Assembly: GCF_023734775.1 (NCBI RefSeq)
Contig: NZ_AP025732.1
Span: 2,796,501 to 2,860,500, forward strand
DNA from: Nostoc cf. commune SO-36
GTDB lineage: Bacteria; Cyanobacteriota; Cyanobacteriia; Cyanobacteriales; Nostocaceae
DNA: 64,000 bases
Reading direction: 5' to 3'
The translations under genes and the position numbers were made by a program. Position 1 is the first letter of the stretch. The number at the start of each line of letters is the position of its first letter. This document shows, in pieces, positions 39,791 through 49,914 of the stretch. The notes beneath the pieces were generated by a model that did not search any database, had not been told where the DNA came from, and was given only the letters and a program-made list of their open reading frames with translations.

Positions 39791-39890
39791 TGTGCAAAAT
39801 CGTTAAAAGGAGAGAGTTCGGACGCGATTAATCGCATCTATTAGGAATAATAAGTCTTAACTTTTAACTAAATAAGTGGGGTGAAATATT

Positions 39891-40625
39891 GTGGTAACTA
39901 TTAAATGTAGAAACATTACTTTTGATAATATCCAGGCAATTTTGTTTGACAAAAACGGTACTCTGGAAGATTCAGAAACTTATTTGCGATCGCTAGCACA
40001 AAAAGCAGCAAGATTAATAGATGCTCAAATTCCTGGAACAGGAGAACCTTTATTGATGGCATTTGGCATCAATGGCAATCTTTTAGATCCCGCAGGTTTA
40101 ATATCAGTAGGAAGCCGCCGCGAAACTGAAGTTGCGGCTGCGGCATATATTGCTGAAAGTGGAAAAGGATGGTTTGAGTGCTTAAAAATAGCCCGTCAAG
40201 CTTTGGATGAAGCGGAAAAATACATTGGACAAACCCCTTCACCATTGTTTGTGGGTAGCCTAGACTTGCTGAAATACCTACAAAAAGGCGGATTAAAACT
40301 TGGCATCCTCTCGGCTGCAACAACTGAAGAAGTACGTAATTTTGTCGCCAATCACCAATTAAATGATTATATCCAACTAGAAATGGGAGTGGATGACGGG
40401 CCGGGTAAACCAGATCCAGTGCTATTTTTGCAAGCTTGCCAAGCCTTGGGAGTTGAACCAAGCGCTACATTGATGGTGGGAGATGCAGTGGGTGATATGC
40501 AAATGGCACGTAATGCCAAAGCCGCAGGTTGTATTGGTATCACTTGGGTGGGTAAGCCAGATAATGTACGAGGTGCGGATGTGGTGATTAATCAACTTGA
40601 TGAAATCCAGATTTTGGAGGATTAA
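39891..40625 (+). CDS. HAD superfamily hydrolase
   Basis: 244 residues from a GTG start. HAD motifs: motif I FDKNGTLED, motif II near GILSAATTEEV, motif III Lys in DGPGKPDPVLF, and motif IV MVGDAVGDMQMARNAKAAG. The nucleophile Asp is present. The second Asp of motif I (normally DxD) is Asn here, which may lower or change phosphatase activity. Phosphoglycolate-phosphatase-like by overall shape. Substrate unknown. Confidence 0.85.
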   Translation: MVTIKCRNITFDNIQAILFDKNGTLEDSETYLRSLAQKAARLIDAQIPGTGEPLLMAFGINGNLLDPAGLISVGSRRETEVAAAAYIAESGKGWFECLKIARQALDEAEKYIGQTPSPLFVGSLDLLKYLQKGGLKLGILSAATTEEVRNFVANHQLNDYIQLEMGVDDGPGKPDPVLFLQACQALGVEPSATLMVGDAVGDMQMARNAKAAGCIGITWVGKPDNVRGADVVINQLDEIQILED

Positions 40626-40671
40626 TTTATAGCGCTTACCCGTATTTTTAGCTAATCGAAATAATTAAATT

Positions 40672-41790
40672 TTAGCTATAAGTTCCTACTCTTTCACTTG
40701 TTACCGCAACAGGTTCTGACTTGATATCATCTATCTTATTAAATTCTCCAGCCCGCCAGCTATCTGTTATATCCTTGATAAAACTGGCAATAGGGATCGC
40801 AATTAACAAACCTAACACTCCTCCCAACTTTGCCCCCAGCAGTAAAGAAATAACAACCCATACAGGATTTAAGCCGGTCAAATTGCCGAGAATTCGCGGT
40901 GCAACAATATTAGAATTAACTTGGTCGATGGCAACAGCTACACCTAAAACTTCCACCCCTAGCCAAAAATTTTGTAGCGCGACCAACAAACTTACTATGG
41001 CGATACCGACTCCTGTACCAAAGGGGAAAAGTGAAAACAAGCCAATACCAATACCAAAAAGTAAAGCTAGGGGAACTTGCAGTGCCACAAACACTAGTGT
41101 AATTGTCACACCTAACACAGCCCCTAATGTTGCTTGACCAATGAAGTAATTGTGGAAATCCTCTCGCAGTAATTCCCGCATTTTTGGCCCAATGTTATGG
41201 GGAAACCACTGAAAAATTCCGTCCCAAAGACGTTCGCCGTTCAATGTTAAGTAGATAGTTAGCACTACCGCCAGTAGAACATTGAGGACAATACCAATTG
41301 TATCGACGGCAAAACCAAGAATTCTACCAGTAAACGACTGAAGTTGGTTAGATAATCGTTCTAGAAGTTGGGTAAATAAACCACTTAAATTAATGGGAAG
41401 TTGTTGTTGACTTAAGGCCCAATCTTGAAAAGCTTGCAGTTGCTGAGTACCAGAATCAATCCAACTGGGCAAAACATTAGCTAGTTCAACAAGCTGTTGG
41501 ATAATTAGGGGAACCAAGGTGATGCCTAAAGCCCCTAAAACCACCGCAGTTAAAAGCAACACTCCCCCGATCGCTAAGTTGCGTTTCACCCCTTGTTCTT
41601 GAAGAAACTGGATTGGATAGTTCAAGACAAAAGCCAGCAATATAGCGGCGGCGATAATGCTAACTAAGGGTTGAAAATACTGTATAACCTGGAGCAATAG
41701 CCAGCCGTTGAGAATGGCAATGGGAAATGCCAATCCTATAGTTAACCATCGCGGTAGTTTGTTTGCTGATTGCATTAGTGATGACCCCAT
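40672..41790 (-). CDS. AI-2E family transporter (PerM-like permease)
   Basis: 372 residues with about eight hydrophobic spans in the pattern of the family: two pairs at the N-terminus, a soluble middle (LPSWIDSGTQQLQAFQDW), then a dense block including LALLFGIGIGLFSLFPFGTG and LTGLNPVWVVISLLLGAKLG. The name comes from E. coli TqsA; most cyanobacterial members have no proven substrate. Alternative start at the ATG four codons in. Confidence 0.85.
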   Translation of the reverse strand: MGSSLMQSANKLPRWLTIGLAFPIAILNGWLLLQVIQYFQPLVSIIAAAILLAFVLNYPIQFLQEQGVKRNLAIGGVLLLTAVVLGALGITLVPLIIQQLVELANVLPSWIDSGTQQLQAFQDWALSQQQLPINLSGLFTQLLERLSNQLQSFTGRILGFAVDTIGIVLNVLLAVVLTIYLTLNGERLWDGIFQWFPHNIGPKMRELLREDFHNYFIGQATLGAVLGVTITLVFVALQVPLALLFGIGIGLFSLFPFGTGVGIAIVSLLVALQNFWLGVEVLGVAVAIDQVNSNIVAPRILGNLTGLNPVWVVISLLLGAKLGGVLGLLIAIPIASFIKDITDSWRAGEFNKIDDIKSEPVAVTSERVGTYS

Positions 41791-41858
41791 AAGAGTTCGT
41801 TCTAACTTTATTTTGGCTTCTTGCGATGTGGGGAGTAGGGGAAGAAGAATTAATAATC

Positions 41859-41910
41859 AATGCCCAATGCCCAATGCCCAATGCCCAATGACAAATGACA
41901 AATGACAAAT
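41859..41910. repeat. 7-bp short tandem repeats
   Basis: About four AATGCCC units followed directly by AATGACA units, between the AI-2E gene and the NUDIX gene. Confidence 0.8.
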
Positions 41911-41924
41911 GACTAATCCCCAAA

Positions 41925-42359
41925 TTATGTTGGATTTTTCTCAATAAAATCCAACATAATCTTCTGATGCATTGCCCCTAAGGGTCGAATTTCGCCAGCG
42001 TTTTGTGAATAACAATTACCTTGGCGAATATTTTCTGGGGTGAATAACCCCATATCCCAGCCCTCATTTAGAACCAGTTGATTTAATTCCACCAAGAGTG
42101 GTGCATGAAAGACGTGACGTACAACTCTTTCGTCACGATAACAGCCAAATTCAACAAAGGACGGGAAATCATAGCCGATTTCTTCTAAAATTTCTCGTTT
42201 TACAGCGATATCCGGTGTTTCCCCAGGTTCGATGTGACCACCAAACAGCGCCCAGTAACCAGGGTAGAGAATACCGGGGATGTTGTCGCGCAGTTGCATG
42301 AGAAAATTGTTTTTTTGGTAGAGAATTGCGATCGCAACATGCACCTGTTCATTGTTCAT
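41925..42359 (-). CDS. NUDIX hydrolase
   Basis: 144 residues. The Nudix box is complete: GHIEPGETPDIAVKREILEE followed by IGYDF, matching GX5EX7REUXEEXGU. It would cleave nucleoside diphosphate-linked compounds with Mg. Substrate unknown. It lies 21 bp downstream of the lipoprotein gene on the same strand and is probably co-transcribed. Confidence 0.9.
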   Translation of the reverse strand: MNNEQVHVAIAILYQKNNFLMQLRDNIPGILYPGYWALFGGHIEPGETPDIAVKREILEEIGYDFPSFVEFGCYRDERVVRHVFHAPLLVELNQLVLNEGWDMGLFTPENIRQGNCYSQNAGEIRPLGAMHQKIMLDFIEKNPT

Positions 42360-42380
42360 ATCTTTATTTGTAATTGCTGA

Positions 42381-42797
42381 TTACTCTTCTTCTAAATAGA
42401 CTTCCCCCAATTCTTTGCCAGCTAAGGGAATACTTCGGTAGCGAACTTTACCTTTAATTACCACTTGTGAACCCTCACCTAGATTCTTTTGATTGGTGAC
42501 AACCCAAATTTTGCCAGTTGAATCACTTATTTCATAAGCCCACTGTTTGATCATGGGAGCTTGCTTTTCTACCTGACCTTGGATGTAAACTATAGCCTGA
42601 TTGTCTTGTTTTGGTTTAATTTTTCCAATTTGGGTGACATTTGTACCAATTTGTAAGCCATTTTTACTTAAGTTAGGCGATGTCAAGTTACCACAACTAC
42701 AAAGCCCCCCTACCAGCAAAACAGCTAACCCCAGGCGGTAAGGAATAATACTGTGCCTATACAAGAACGAAAGGAACAATTTTTTCGTTTGTCGCAT
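42381..42797 (-). CDS. Putative lipoprotein with OB-fold-like domain
   Basis: About 138 residues from ATG 42797 (MRQTKKLFLSFLYRH). The signal ends LAVLLVGGLCSCG, giving a lipobox Cys near residue 35. The mature part is beta-rich (AIVYIQGQVEKQAPMIKQWA, KIWVVTNQKNLGEGSQVVIK, VRYRSIPLAG), a pattern seen in small OB-fold proteins with a DNA/RNA-binding-like barrel. The fold is inference. Confidence 0.7.
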   Translation of the reverse strand: MRQTKKLFLSFLYRHSIIPYRLGLAVLLVGGLCSCGNLTSPNLSKNGLQIGTNVTQIGKIKPKQDNQAIVYIQGQVEKQAPMIKQWAYEISDSTGKIWVVTNQKNLGEGSQVVIKGKVRYRSIPLAGKELGEVYLEEE

Positions 42798-43100
42798 GAA
42801 AGTCACCGATTTATTTATTTTGGGCATTGGGATTAGGGGAGAGGTGACAGGTGACAGGTTGTAGGGAATAATCTGTTGTACCCTCTACCCTGTACCCTAT
42901 TCCCTTATTTACTCACCACTCCCCAATTCTTTATTCTTCAGATGATGACGTTGATCTGAGAAAATAAAGATTATGGATTTACTGTGAGAGAAACGCTACG
43001 ACATCAAACAGCAACACAATAATAGTAGAAAGTCAATATTTAAAAATCAATATTTTTACTTTGGACTTTCGAGAAAAGACGAATATAGCTGGGAATTTTC

Positions 43101-43988
43101 ATGGAAACAAAAACTGCCAAACTCCTTGATGGTAAAGCAATAGCAGCAAAAATTCAGCAAGAACTTTCTGTTGCCATTAAACAAATACAACCGAAAATTG
43201 GACGACCCCCTGGTTTAGCAGTGTTGATGGTTGGTGATAACCCAGCGTCAGCAGCTTATGTACGCAATAAAGAAAAAGCTTGCGCTAAAGTTGGTATTGC
43301 TTCTTTTGGCAAACATTTTCCCGCCCAAACAACCCTTGGAGAATTAGAAGAGGTAATTGCTGCACTCAACCACGATGAAAGGGTGGATGGCATTCTTGTG
43401 CAGTTGCCTTTACCTAACCACTTAGATGCTGTAACCCTGCTACATCAAATTGATCCCGATAAGGATGCTGATGGCCTACACCCAGTCAACTTGGGGCGAT
43501 TAGTACGCGGAGAAACAGGGTTACGTAGCTGCACCCCGGCTGGTGTAATGCGGATTTTGGAAGAATATGAGATTTCTTTACAGGGAAAACAGGCAGTAGT
43601 CGTGGGACGTAGTATTTTGGTAGGTAAACCAATGGCGTTGATGCTACTAGAAGCTGATGCCACAGTTACGATCGCTCACTCGCGATCGCATGATCTTAAA
43701 ACCATCACCCAAAATGCTGATATTCTAATTGCAGCAGTAGGTCGTCCCGGACTGATCTCTGCTGATATGGTGAAACCGGGTGCTGTTGTGGTAGATGTGG
43801 GAATGAATCGTGTCACCGATGCTAGTGGCAACAGTCGCTTAATTGGCGATGTCAATTTTGAATCAACTGCTGCTGTAGCAGGATTTATCACCCCCGTTCC
43901 TGGTGGTGTTGGCCCTATGACTGTCGCCATACTATTGCAAAATACATTTGCTAGCTATTCTAGAGCAGCAAGAGAACAAAAAGAGTGA
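43101..43988 (+). CDS. folD: Bifunctional methylenetetrahydrofolate dehydrogenase/cyclohydrolase
   Basis: 295 residues. It interconverts methylene-, methenyl- and 10-formyl-tetrahydrofolate. Motifs: [16 protein letters not shown] with the catalytic Lys, [12 protein letters not shown], the Rossmann motif [17 protein letters not shown], and [18 protein letters not shown] near the end. Full length. A crtE gene follows about 280 bp later. Confidence 0.96.
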   Translation: METKTAKLLDGKAIAAKIQQELSVAIKQIQPKIGRPPGLAVLMVGDNPASAAYVRNKEKACAKVGIASFGKHFPAQTTLGELEEVIAALNHDERVDGILVQLPLPNHLDAVTLLHQIDPDKDADGLHPVNLGRLVRGETGLRSCTPAGVMRILEEYEISLQGKQAVVVGRSILVGKPMALMLLEADATVTIAHSRSHDLKTITQNADILIAAVGRPGLISADMVKPGAVVVDVGMNRVTDASGNSRLIGDVNFESTAAVAGFITPVPGGVGPMTVAILLQNTFASYSRAAREQKE

Positions 43989-43999
43989 TGAGTTAAAAC

Positions 44000-44032
44000 A
44001 ATTCGCAATTCGCAATTCGCAATTCGCAATTA
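44000..44032. repeat. 7-bp short tandem repeat
   Basis: AATTCGC repeated about four times just after folD. The next 80 bp include a dispersed repeat with the inverted pair GTTTTGTG / CACAAAAC. Confidence 0.7.
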
Positions 44033-44266
44033 CGTTTTGTGACGGGAATTTAGACCCCGACACAAAACGGGCTGCCTGTCTTGCTGGGGACTTAAACCCC
44101 CAAAGTTTGTTAAAAGTGATGAGTTAAAAGTTAAGAGTTATTAATTCCTAACTTCTAACTGCTAATTCCTAACTTCTAACTCCCAAACTCTTCATTTTTT
44201 CAGCGCCACAGCACCTTAAAATTGTGACGTATGAGACGAAAATCGCAAAATGTTAGGATTTAAAGC

Positions 44267-45199
44267 ATGGTAGCAACTGATAACGTTCAAAAGACACCAC
44301 CAGAGGAAGCCACGTTTAACTTAGCAGCCTATCTAAAAGAGCGACAAAAGCTTTGTGATACTGCCTTGGATCAGGCTATCCCAATTATTTATCCAGAAAA
44401 GATTTATGAGGCGATGCGCTACTCGTTATTAGCTGGAGGCAAGCGTGTACGTCCTATTCTTTGCCTTGCTACCTGTGAAATGATGGGTGGAACCATTGAG
44501 ATGGCCATGCCAACGGCTTGTGCGGTGGAGATGATCCATACAATGTCGTTGATTCATGACGACCTCCCAGCGATGGATAATGACGATTACCGTCGTGGAA
44601 AGCTGACGAATCATAAAGTTTATGGCGAAGATGTGGCGATTTTAGCTGGCGATGGCTTATTAGCTCTCGCTTTTGAGTTTGTTGCCATTGAAACCCCCCA
44701 AAACGTTCCTAGAGAGCTAGTCTTGCAGGTAATTGCCCGTCTTGGTCGGGCGCTGGGGGCAGCTGGCTTGGTCGGCGGTCAAGTTGTCGATTTAGAGTCA
44801 GAAGGTAAACCAGATATTTCCCTAGAAACCCTAAATTTCATTCATAAACACAAAACAGCCGCTCTTTTGGAAGCTTGCGTAGTTTGTGGTGGGATCATCG
44901 CTGGGGCATCACCTGAAGATGTGCAACGGCTGACCCGTTATGCTCAAAATATTGGGCTAGCATTCCAAATTATCGATGATATTTTAGATGTCACTTCTAC
45001 CCAAGAGCAATTAGGTAAAACTGCTGGCAAAGACCAAAAAGCCCAGAAAGTGACCTATCCTAGCCTTTGGGGGCTAGAGGAATCGCGCTTAAAAGCTCAA
45101 GAGCTAGTTAAAGCAGCTTGTGTGGAATTAGAACCATTTGGAGACAAAGCCAAACAACTCCAAGCGATCGCTCATTTTATTACCAGCCGCAATAACTAA
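44267..45199 (+). CDS. crtE: Geranylgeranyl diphosphate synthase
   Basis: 310 residues, prenyltransferase fold. The first Asp-rich motif is [18 protein letters not shown] and the second is [12 protein letters not shown]. It makes GGPP for carotenoids, chlorophyll phytol and quinones. [15 protein letters not shown] at the substrate site is present. The crtE to divergent-PAP2 order is common in Nostocales. Confidence 0.93.
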   Translation: MVATDNVQKTPPEEATFNLAAYLKERQKLCDTALDQAIPIIYPEKIYEAMRYSLLAGGKRVRPILCLATCEMMGGTIEMAMPTACAVEMIHTMSLIHDDLPAMDNDDYRRGKLTNHKVYGEDVAILAGDGLLALAFEFVAIETPQNVPRELVLQVIARLGRALGAAGLVGGQVVDLESEGKPDISLETLNFIHKHKTAALLEACVVCGGIIAGASPEDVQRLTRYAQNIGLAFQIIDDILDVTSTQEQLGKTAGKDQKAQKVTYPSLWGLEESRLKAQELVKAACVELEPFGDKAKQLQAIAHFITSRNN

Positions 45200-45460
45200 T
45201 AACGTTTTGGGGAATTCGTAATTTCTATAGCGTAAGCGTTTGATTGGTTTTAAATGGGTGGTTTATTGATGCCATGCTGTACTACACCTGCAAGCAGAAT
45301 TCAAAACTCGAAAAGTTTATCAAGTAAGCTTTTGGGTGATTTTGAATAATGGCTGTGTTTCCATCGTGATGTACTAAGTGAATTTTGAATTTTAGGTTGA
45401 ATCTAAATGTTTCCTCAACCAACAACTGCTGCTAATATTTACTAACCTAACCAAAATACC

Positions 45461-45916
45461 ATGCAGGACATAGGCAACATTTTAGACAACCGGGTGCTGC
45501 TGGTTGCTCTGGTAGCTTGTTTAATTGCTCAAGCATTAAAGCTCGTAGTCGAGATCGTCAAAAATCGCAAACTGAATGTGCGTGTTTTGGTGACAACCGG
45601 AGGTATGCCCAGTGCCCATTCGGCTCTGGTTACAGCTTTAGCCGCAGGTGTAGGGCAAACACTGGGCTGGGCATCTCCTGATTTTGCCGTTGCGATCGTT
45701 TTTGCCATCATCGTCATGTATGATGCAGCCGGAGTTCGTCAAGCGGCAGGTAAGCAAGCTCGTATCCTCAATCAAATGATTGATGAATTATTTCATGAAA
45801 AACCAGACTTTAGCCAAGACCGTTTGAAAGAATTACTCGGACATACACCAGTTCAGGTAATCGCTGGGTCGGCTTTGGGCATAACCATCTATTGGTTAGC
45901 TAGGTCTGCTTATTAG
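45461..45916 (+). CDS. Divergent PAP2 family protein
   Basis: 151 residues, small membrane protein of the DUF212 group related to acid phosphatase/PAP2. Characteristic segments: VTTGGMPSAHSALVTALAAG, IVMYDAAGVRQAAGKQA, LLGHTPVQVIAGSALG. Its place next to crtE suggests action on isoprenoid phosphates. That link is inference. Confidence 0.9.
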   Translation: MQDIGNILDNRVLLVALVACLIAQALKLVVEIVKNRKLNVRVLVTTGGMPSAHSALVTALAAGVGQTLGWASPDFAVAIVFAIIVMYDAAGVRQAAGKQARILNQMIDELFHEKPDFSQDRLKELLGHTPVQVIAGSALGITIYWLARSAY

Positions 45917-45973
45917 TCAATAGTCTACAGCCCACAGTTTATTAACTAATGACCAATGACTAATGACTAATGA

Positions 45974-46642
45974 CTACAACCGCACAGTTGAGCGCAGCAA
46001 AATCACCTTACGACTATCTACGATGCTGGCAACGAAACCGCCATTGTTTAGCTTCTGCAATGTGTTGTAAGCTTCACTTTGGTTAGTTGTATAAACTGCC
46101 AGCAAGTAAGGGCGTTGTCCATAAGAAACAAAACCGACGTTACCTCCTACTGCTTGCTGCACACTATTTACTAGTTCTGGACGGTTGTAATAATCTACCA
46201 GCACTGCATAACCCTCTCCTAAGGCTTGAGGATTATAGCTGAGTGTTTGCTGAGGTGGCTGTGCCTGCCTCTGTGGCTGTGGCTGTGTTTGTGCTTGCAC
46301 ATCTGGTGTTGTTGGTCGAGTGGTAATTATGGCAGACAAGCCAACAATATTGCTGACATATCTCGCCCAACGATTAGCATCATCGATTTTGTTAAAGCCC
46401 CCTACTCGCGTCACAGTTTCGTTGAGATATTTGCAGGTGATGGTTTTAAGTTCAGGTGGTAAGGCACTACGCAACTGCTTTTGATTATTTGCTGTGGGAC
46501 TGACTACTAATAAAAGATACTCACCCGCATTTGGTGGTTGACAAGAGGGAATGGCTTGTTGGGCAAAGACAGAGCTTATGCCACCAATCAACCCTGCCAT
46601 CGCTAATCCTAAAACACTTGGTAAAGTCTGAAATCTACGCAC
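45974..46642 (-). CDS. Secreted SPOR-like hypothetical protein
   Basis: 222 residues. Signal peptide (LGLAMAGLIGGISSVFAQ). Two similar halves: NAGEYLLLVVSPTANNQ... and GEGYAVLVDYYNRPE..., each like a SPOR-type fold (one beta strand, helix, GGF/GNVGFVSY), joined by a Gln/Pro-rich linker. Ends LRSTVRL. It may bind cell wall, but the SPOR assignment is by pattern only. Confidence 0.65.
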   Translation of the reverse strand: MRRFQTLPSVLGLAMAGLIGGISSVFAQQAIPSCQPPNAGEYLLLVVSPTANNQKQLRSALPPELKTITCKYLNETVTRVGGFNKIDDANRWARYVSNIVGLSAIITTRPTTPDVQAQTQPQPQRQAQPPQQTLSYNPQALGEGYAVLVDYYNRPELVNSVQQAVGGNVGFVSYGQRPYLLAVYTTNQSEAYNTLQKLNNGGFVASIVDSRKVILLRSTVRL

Positions 46643-46855
46643 AAAAGTTAGATTATGTAAATCAAGGTGTCTTAGAAGATTTTATAAGAAAAAAGATAAA
46701 AACCTAGTTAGTTCAGTATGGGAATAAAAAGAGTGTCAAAAAATATATTTTGCTACTCAAAAATAAAATTAGAAAGTGGGAAGTAAAGAAGGGAATAGGT
46801 TACAGGTTAGAGGGTACAGATTATTCCCTATAACCTGTCACCTCTAACCTAATCC

Positions 46856-46883
46856 CAATGCCCCATGCCCCATGCCCCATTCC
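46856..46883. repeat. 7-bp short tandem repeat
   Basis: CCCCATG units (about three) beside a palindromic GGTTACAGGTTAGAGGGTAC / GTCACCTCTAACC segment (46798-46855). A similar palindrome occurs at 42840-42905. Confidence 0.7.
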
Positions 46884-47212
46884 TAAGATACGGTAGCTAA
46901 CGATGCCAAAGCATCTGGTATTGCTTCAGAAGGAGCCTGGAATTCTCCTGTGATGACGTACTCTAAACGCAGTTTTAACCAAGTAATAAATTGGGGATTA
47001 ATAGAAATAATCGCCACTGCTGGTTGAGGACACTTTGCCTTTAGCTCTTTAAACTGCGGTGTTTCCAAGAAAGCTGGTTGTTCAACCAACCAAAAATCTA
47101 TTTGTTTTTCTTGTTCGTGGTAATAACGGGTACGTTCTTTAATAACTTCGTGTATCGGTTCTTCTTCGAGAAGAAAACGTTTACTAGCCAAAACGTAATA
47201 GTATGTTTGCAT
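46883..47212 (-). CDS. ycf54: Ycf54 (Mg-protoporphyrin ester cyclase partner)
   Basis: 109 residues from ATG 47212 (MQTYYYVLASKRFLLEEEPI); an AAAGG ribosome site lies 8 nt upstream. Sequence is clearly Ycf54/DUF2488: IDFWLVEQPAFLETPQFKEL, then WLKLRLEYVITGEFQAPSEA and IPDALASL. It is needed for assembly or activity of the oxidative cyclase that makes the fifth ring of chlorophyll. The cyclase gene itself is not in this window. Confidence 0.93.
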   Translation of the reverse strand: MQTYYYVLASKRFLLEEEPIHEVIKERTRYYHEQEKQIDFWLVEQPAFLETPQFKELKAKCPQPAVAIISINPQFITWLKLRLEYVITGEFQAPSEAIPDALASLATVS

Positions 47213-47277
47213 TTTCATCCTTTGGTTGCTATGTGAATAATTTAAGGGCACAGTGCTGCACTCTGTACCCTTACAAG

Positions 47278-47997
47278 CTAACTTTTGTGAGATTTCTTGA
47301 ACCAAGAACTGAACGGACAAGCACTTTTTTGGTTTTCAGCATTGGTTTGTTTGCCACCAGATGTTAGCTTTTCCAAGAACAGATTATTGTCAAAGTAGTG
47401 TTCTAAGGAAATAACCTTCAAGTCATCGGTAACTTTTGCAATGCTCATGCCGATAATTTCTACTGTCTCTCCAGTAGGTGCATGGCCTTTATATTCTCCG
47501 TTAAAATGTCCCCAATGCCGCCATTTGAATGTGACATTTGGAGGCCCTGAGAAAACTTCCAGTACTTCCCAAGGAAATCCCTGGGGAAATGTTGTGTGGA
47601 AGACCTTTGCGGATGATTCAAAGCTTTCTTCTGAAGCCTTGTAGTGTTCTGAATCAGCCATAAATAAATTGTAAGTACCTTGAACTGATAAATCTGCTGC
47701 GGTATACTCTACTCCGCCATTGGTACTCACCCGAAAGTTTTCATTAACAATAGATAACCACTGTTGAGGGTTAGCTTTGAAGGATACCTCCATCTCGAAG
47801 GTTCGCACTAAGTTTTGCACGATCGCTTCTAGTGTACCTTCAAGGTGATTGTAGATACTTTCTTTAGCGAGATTTTCTTTGGAACGGGAATAATCAGGCG
47901 GTATCTGATAACGCCACTCGACATCAGTGCTTTCTGCTATCACTCGATCTCGATCCTGTACCCAAAGTGGCAGGTTGTTAGATTGTGTTGCGCTCAT
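47278..47997 (-). CDS. SnoaL-like protein resembling plant pathogen-related protein
   Basis: 239 residues from ATG 47997 (MSATQSNNLPLWVQDRDRVI). It resembles the SnoaL-like group that includes plant pathogen-related proteins: VEWRYQIPPDYSRSKENLAK, HLEGTLEAIVQNLVRTFEME, FKWRHWGHFNGEYKGHAPTG and ISLEHYFDNNLF. C-terminal tail has one Cys (SACPFSSWFKK). It lies 65 bp upstream of ycf54 on the same strand. Function unknown; a cyclase-like small-molecule pocket is expected. Confidence 0.75.
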   Translation of the reverse strand: MSATQSNNLPLWVQDRDRVIAESTDVEWRYQIPPDYSRSKENLAKESIYNHLEGTLEAIVQNLVRTFEMEVSFKANPQQWLSIVNENFRVSTNGGVEYTAADLSVQGTYNLFMADSEHYKASEESFESSAKVFHTTFPQGFPWEVLEVFSGPPNVTFKWRHWGHFNGEYKGHAPTGETVEIIGMSIAKVTDDLKVISLEHYFDNNLFLEKLTSGGKQTNAENQKSACPFSSWFKKSHKS

Positions 47998-48065
47998 AGA
48001 AGTTTTTGCTGAAGATTTGATCCCAATTTCTAGATTTCGCAGTGACAACCCCTCTTTTAAGATAC

Positions 48066-48110
48066 GGGAGCAGGGGGAGCAGGGGGAGCAGGGGAAGCAG
48101 GGGGAATAGA
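48066..48110. repeat. GGGGAGCA-type tandem repeat
   Basis: Units of GGGGAGCA (about 9 bp with variation) repeated four to five times between the SnoaL-like gene and pdxJ. CCCCATG-type 7-bp repeats follow at 48147-48178, overlapping the 3' end of pdxJ. Confidence 0.75.
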
Positions 48111-48163
48111 GGGGAGGTTGTTGTAAGTGTTTCCCCTCTGCCTAATACCCCATGCCCCATGCC

Positions 48164-48889
48164 CTATGCCCCATCCCCTTTTATAGCTTGCCTCATCTCC
48201 CGGACTGCCCTTTCTATACCTACTAATGCTGCCCGGCTGATGATGGTATGACCAATGTTCAGTTCTTCTATGCCCGGAAGCGTAGCCACCGGATAGACGT
48301 TCCAGTAGGTGAGTCCATGACCAGCGTTGACTCGCAATCCAGCTTGAATCGCTTGTTCACAACCTTTCGCTAATATGGCTAATTCTCGCTGGCGATTTGC
48401 TTCATCCTTAGCCTCAGCGTATTGTCCGGTGTGCAATTCAATAAACTGCGCTTGCACCTTGACAGATGCTTCAATTTGTGCAGCTTCTGCATCGATAAAT
48501 AAACTAACTGGAATATTAGCGCTTTGCAATTTATCGACTATCTCACCTATTCTAGCAATTTGCAGGACAATATCTAGTCCGCCTTCTGTTGTGACTTCTT
48601 GGCGCTTTTCGGGGACTAAGGTCACGTAATCTGGTTTGATATCGAGAGCGATCGCTAGCATTTCGTCTGTAGCGGCCATTTCTAAATTAAGATGCGATCG
48701 CACTGTTTGCCGCAATATTTGTACATCCCTGTCTTGGATATGCCGCCGATCTTCGCGCAGATGCACTGTAATTCCATCTGCACCGCCTAATTCTGCCAGC
48801 ACCGCCGCCGCTACGGGGTCTGGTTCCACTGTCCGCCGTGCTTGCCGGATAGTGGCGATGTGGTCAATGTTAACGCCAAGTGTAGCCAC
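48164..48889 (-). CDS. pdxJ: Pyridoxine 5'-phosphate synthase
   Basis: 241 residues, TIM barrel that joins 1-deoxyxylulose 5-phosphate with 3-amino-2-oxopropyl phosphate in vitamin B6 synthesis. Motifs: [17 protein letters not shown] at the N-terminus, [30 protein letters not shown], and [15 protein letters not shown]. Full length and intact. Confidence 0.96.
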   Translation of the reverse strand: MATLGVNIDHIATIRQARRTVEPDPVAAAVLAELGGADGITVHLREDRRHIQDRDVQILRQTVRSHLNLEMAATDEMLAIALDIKPDYVTLVPEKRQEVTTEGGLDIVLQIARIGEIVDKLQSANIPVSLFIDAEAAQIEASVKVQAQFIELHTGQYAEAKDEANRQRELAILAKGCEQAIQAGLRVNAGHGLTYWNVYPVATLPGIEELNIGHTIISRAALVGIERAVREMRQAIKGDGA

Positions 48890-49074
48890 CCCAAATTTCT
48901 CCCAAATCCACAGTCCTCAGAACTTGATTTTACCGGAAATAGCGGGAATTTTGCTGGAGAAGCTAAAGACAGATTACATACGGAAAATGCAATGTCTAAG
49001 ATGTCTTGATTTTTATTGTTGTGAAGAATAATTTATGATAAAAATCTAAGGCTTTCTCAGAAAGGCGATCGCTC

Positions 49075-49860
49075 ATGACTACTGAGACAAATCCAGCAGC
49101 CATTGTGGACTGGGAACCCCCCATGCCTCCAACAGATTTAATTTTTGATGATGGTGAACCCTTGGAATCAAATCGCCACCGTATTGCCATGAATGTGTTG
49201 ATTCGGTCATTGCATCAAGCTTGGGGCGATCGCAATGATTTTTTTGCTGGCGGCAATATGTTTATTTACTACAGCAGCACCCAGGTTCGTAACCGTGATT
49301 TCCGAGGCCCAGATTTCTTTACAGTGCTAAATGTTGACGGCAATAACTCTAGGCAAGGCTGGGTAGTTTGGGAAGAAAACGGTCGCTATCCTGATGTAAT
49401 CGTGGAATTAATGTCACCATCCACGGCAGCAATAGACAATGGTATTAAGAAAAATCTTTACGAACAAACTTTCCGTACCTCAGATTATTTCGTCTATGAC
49501 CCCTTTGACCCTAATTCTTTGCAGGGATGGCATTTAGATGATAATCAGCAGTATCAGCCTTTAACACCAAATGAGCGCGGGTGGTTATGGTGTAAGCGTT
49601 TAGGTTTTTGGTTGGGGATGAGTGAGGGAACAATAGATAGAGAAACGGCGATATGGTTGCGCTTTTATGATGTGGCTGGCAATTTGGTTTTGTTACCAGA
49701 AGAAGCTGCTGTCGCGCAGGCAGAAATTGCAGTTGCACAAGCACAAGCCGCACTTGCAGAAGCAGAAGCGGCTGCTGTACGAGAGGAAGCGGCGGCTGCA
49801 CAGGTGGCTCGTTTAGCGGCTAGATTAAGAGAACTGGGGGAAAATCCAGATATGTTGTGA
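49075..49860 (+). CDS. Uma2 family endonuclease-like protein with Ala-rich coiled tail
   Basis: 261 residues. Uma2 core: RGPDFFTVLNVDG, then YPDVIVELMSPSTAAIDNGI with the expected Pro-Asp and Glu, then TSDYFVYDPFDPNSLQG. The C-terminal 60 residues are an Ala/Gln/Glu helix (AEIAVAQAQAALAEAEAAA) ending LRELGENPDML, the tail also seen in the copy at 10839-11537. Confidence 0.85.
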   Translation: MTTETNPAAIVDWEPPMPPTDLIFDDGEPLESNRHRIAMNVLIRSLHQAWGDRNDFFAGGNMFIYYSSTQVRNRDFRGPDFFTVLNVDGNNSRQGWVVWEENGRYPDVIVELMSPSTAAIDNGIKKNLYEQTFRTSDYFVYDPFDPNSLQGWHLDDNQQYQPLTPNERGWLWCKRLGFWLGMSEGTIDRETAIWLRFYDVAGNLVLLPEEAAVAQAEIAVAQAQAALAEAEAAAVREEAAAAQVARLAARLRELGENPDML

Positions 49861-49914
49861 ATTTTGGCTTTTTTGATTTGTTTGGACTACAGTTTTGATT
49901 TGTAGGATTAATAG

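Noticed and set aside
45253..45351. 32-codon forward frame between crtE and the PAP2 gene
   Set aside because: No ribosome site and unusual composition; likely chance.
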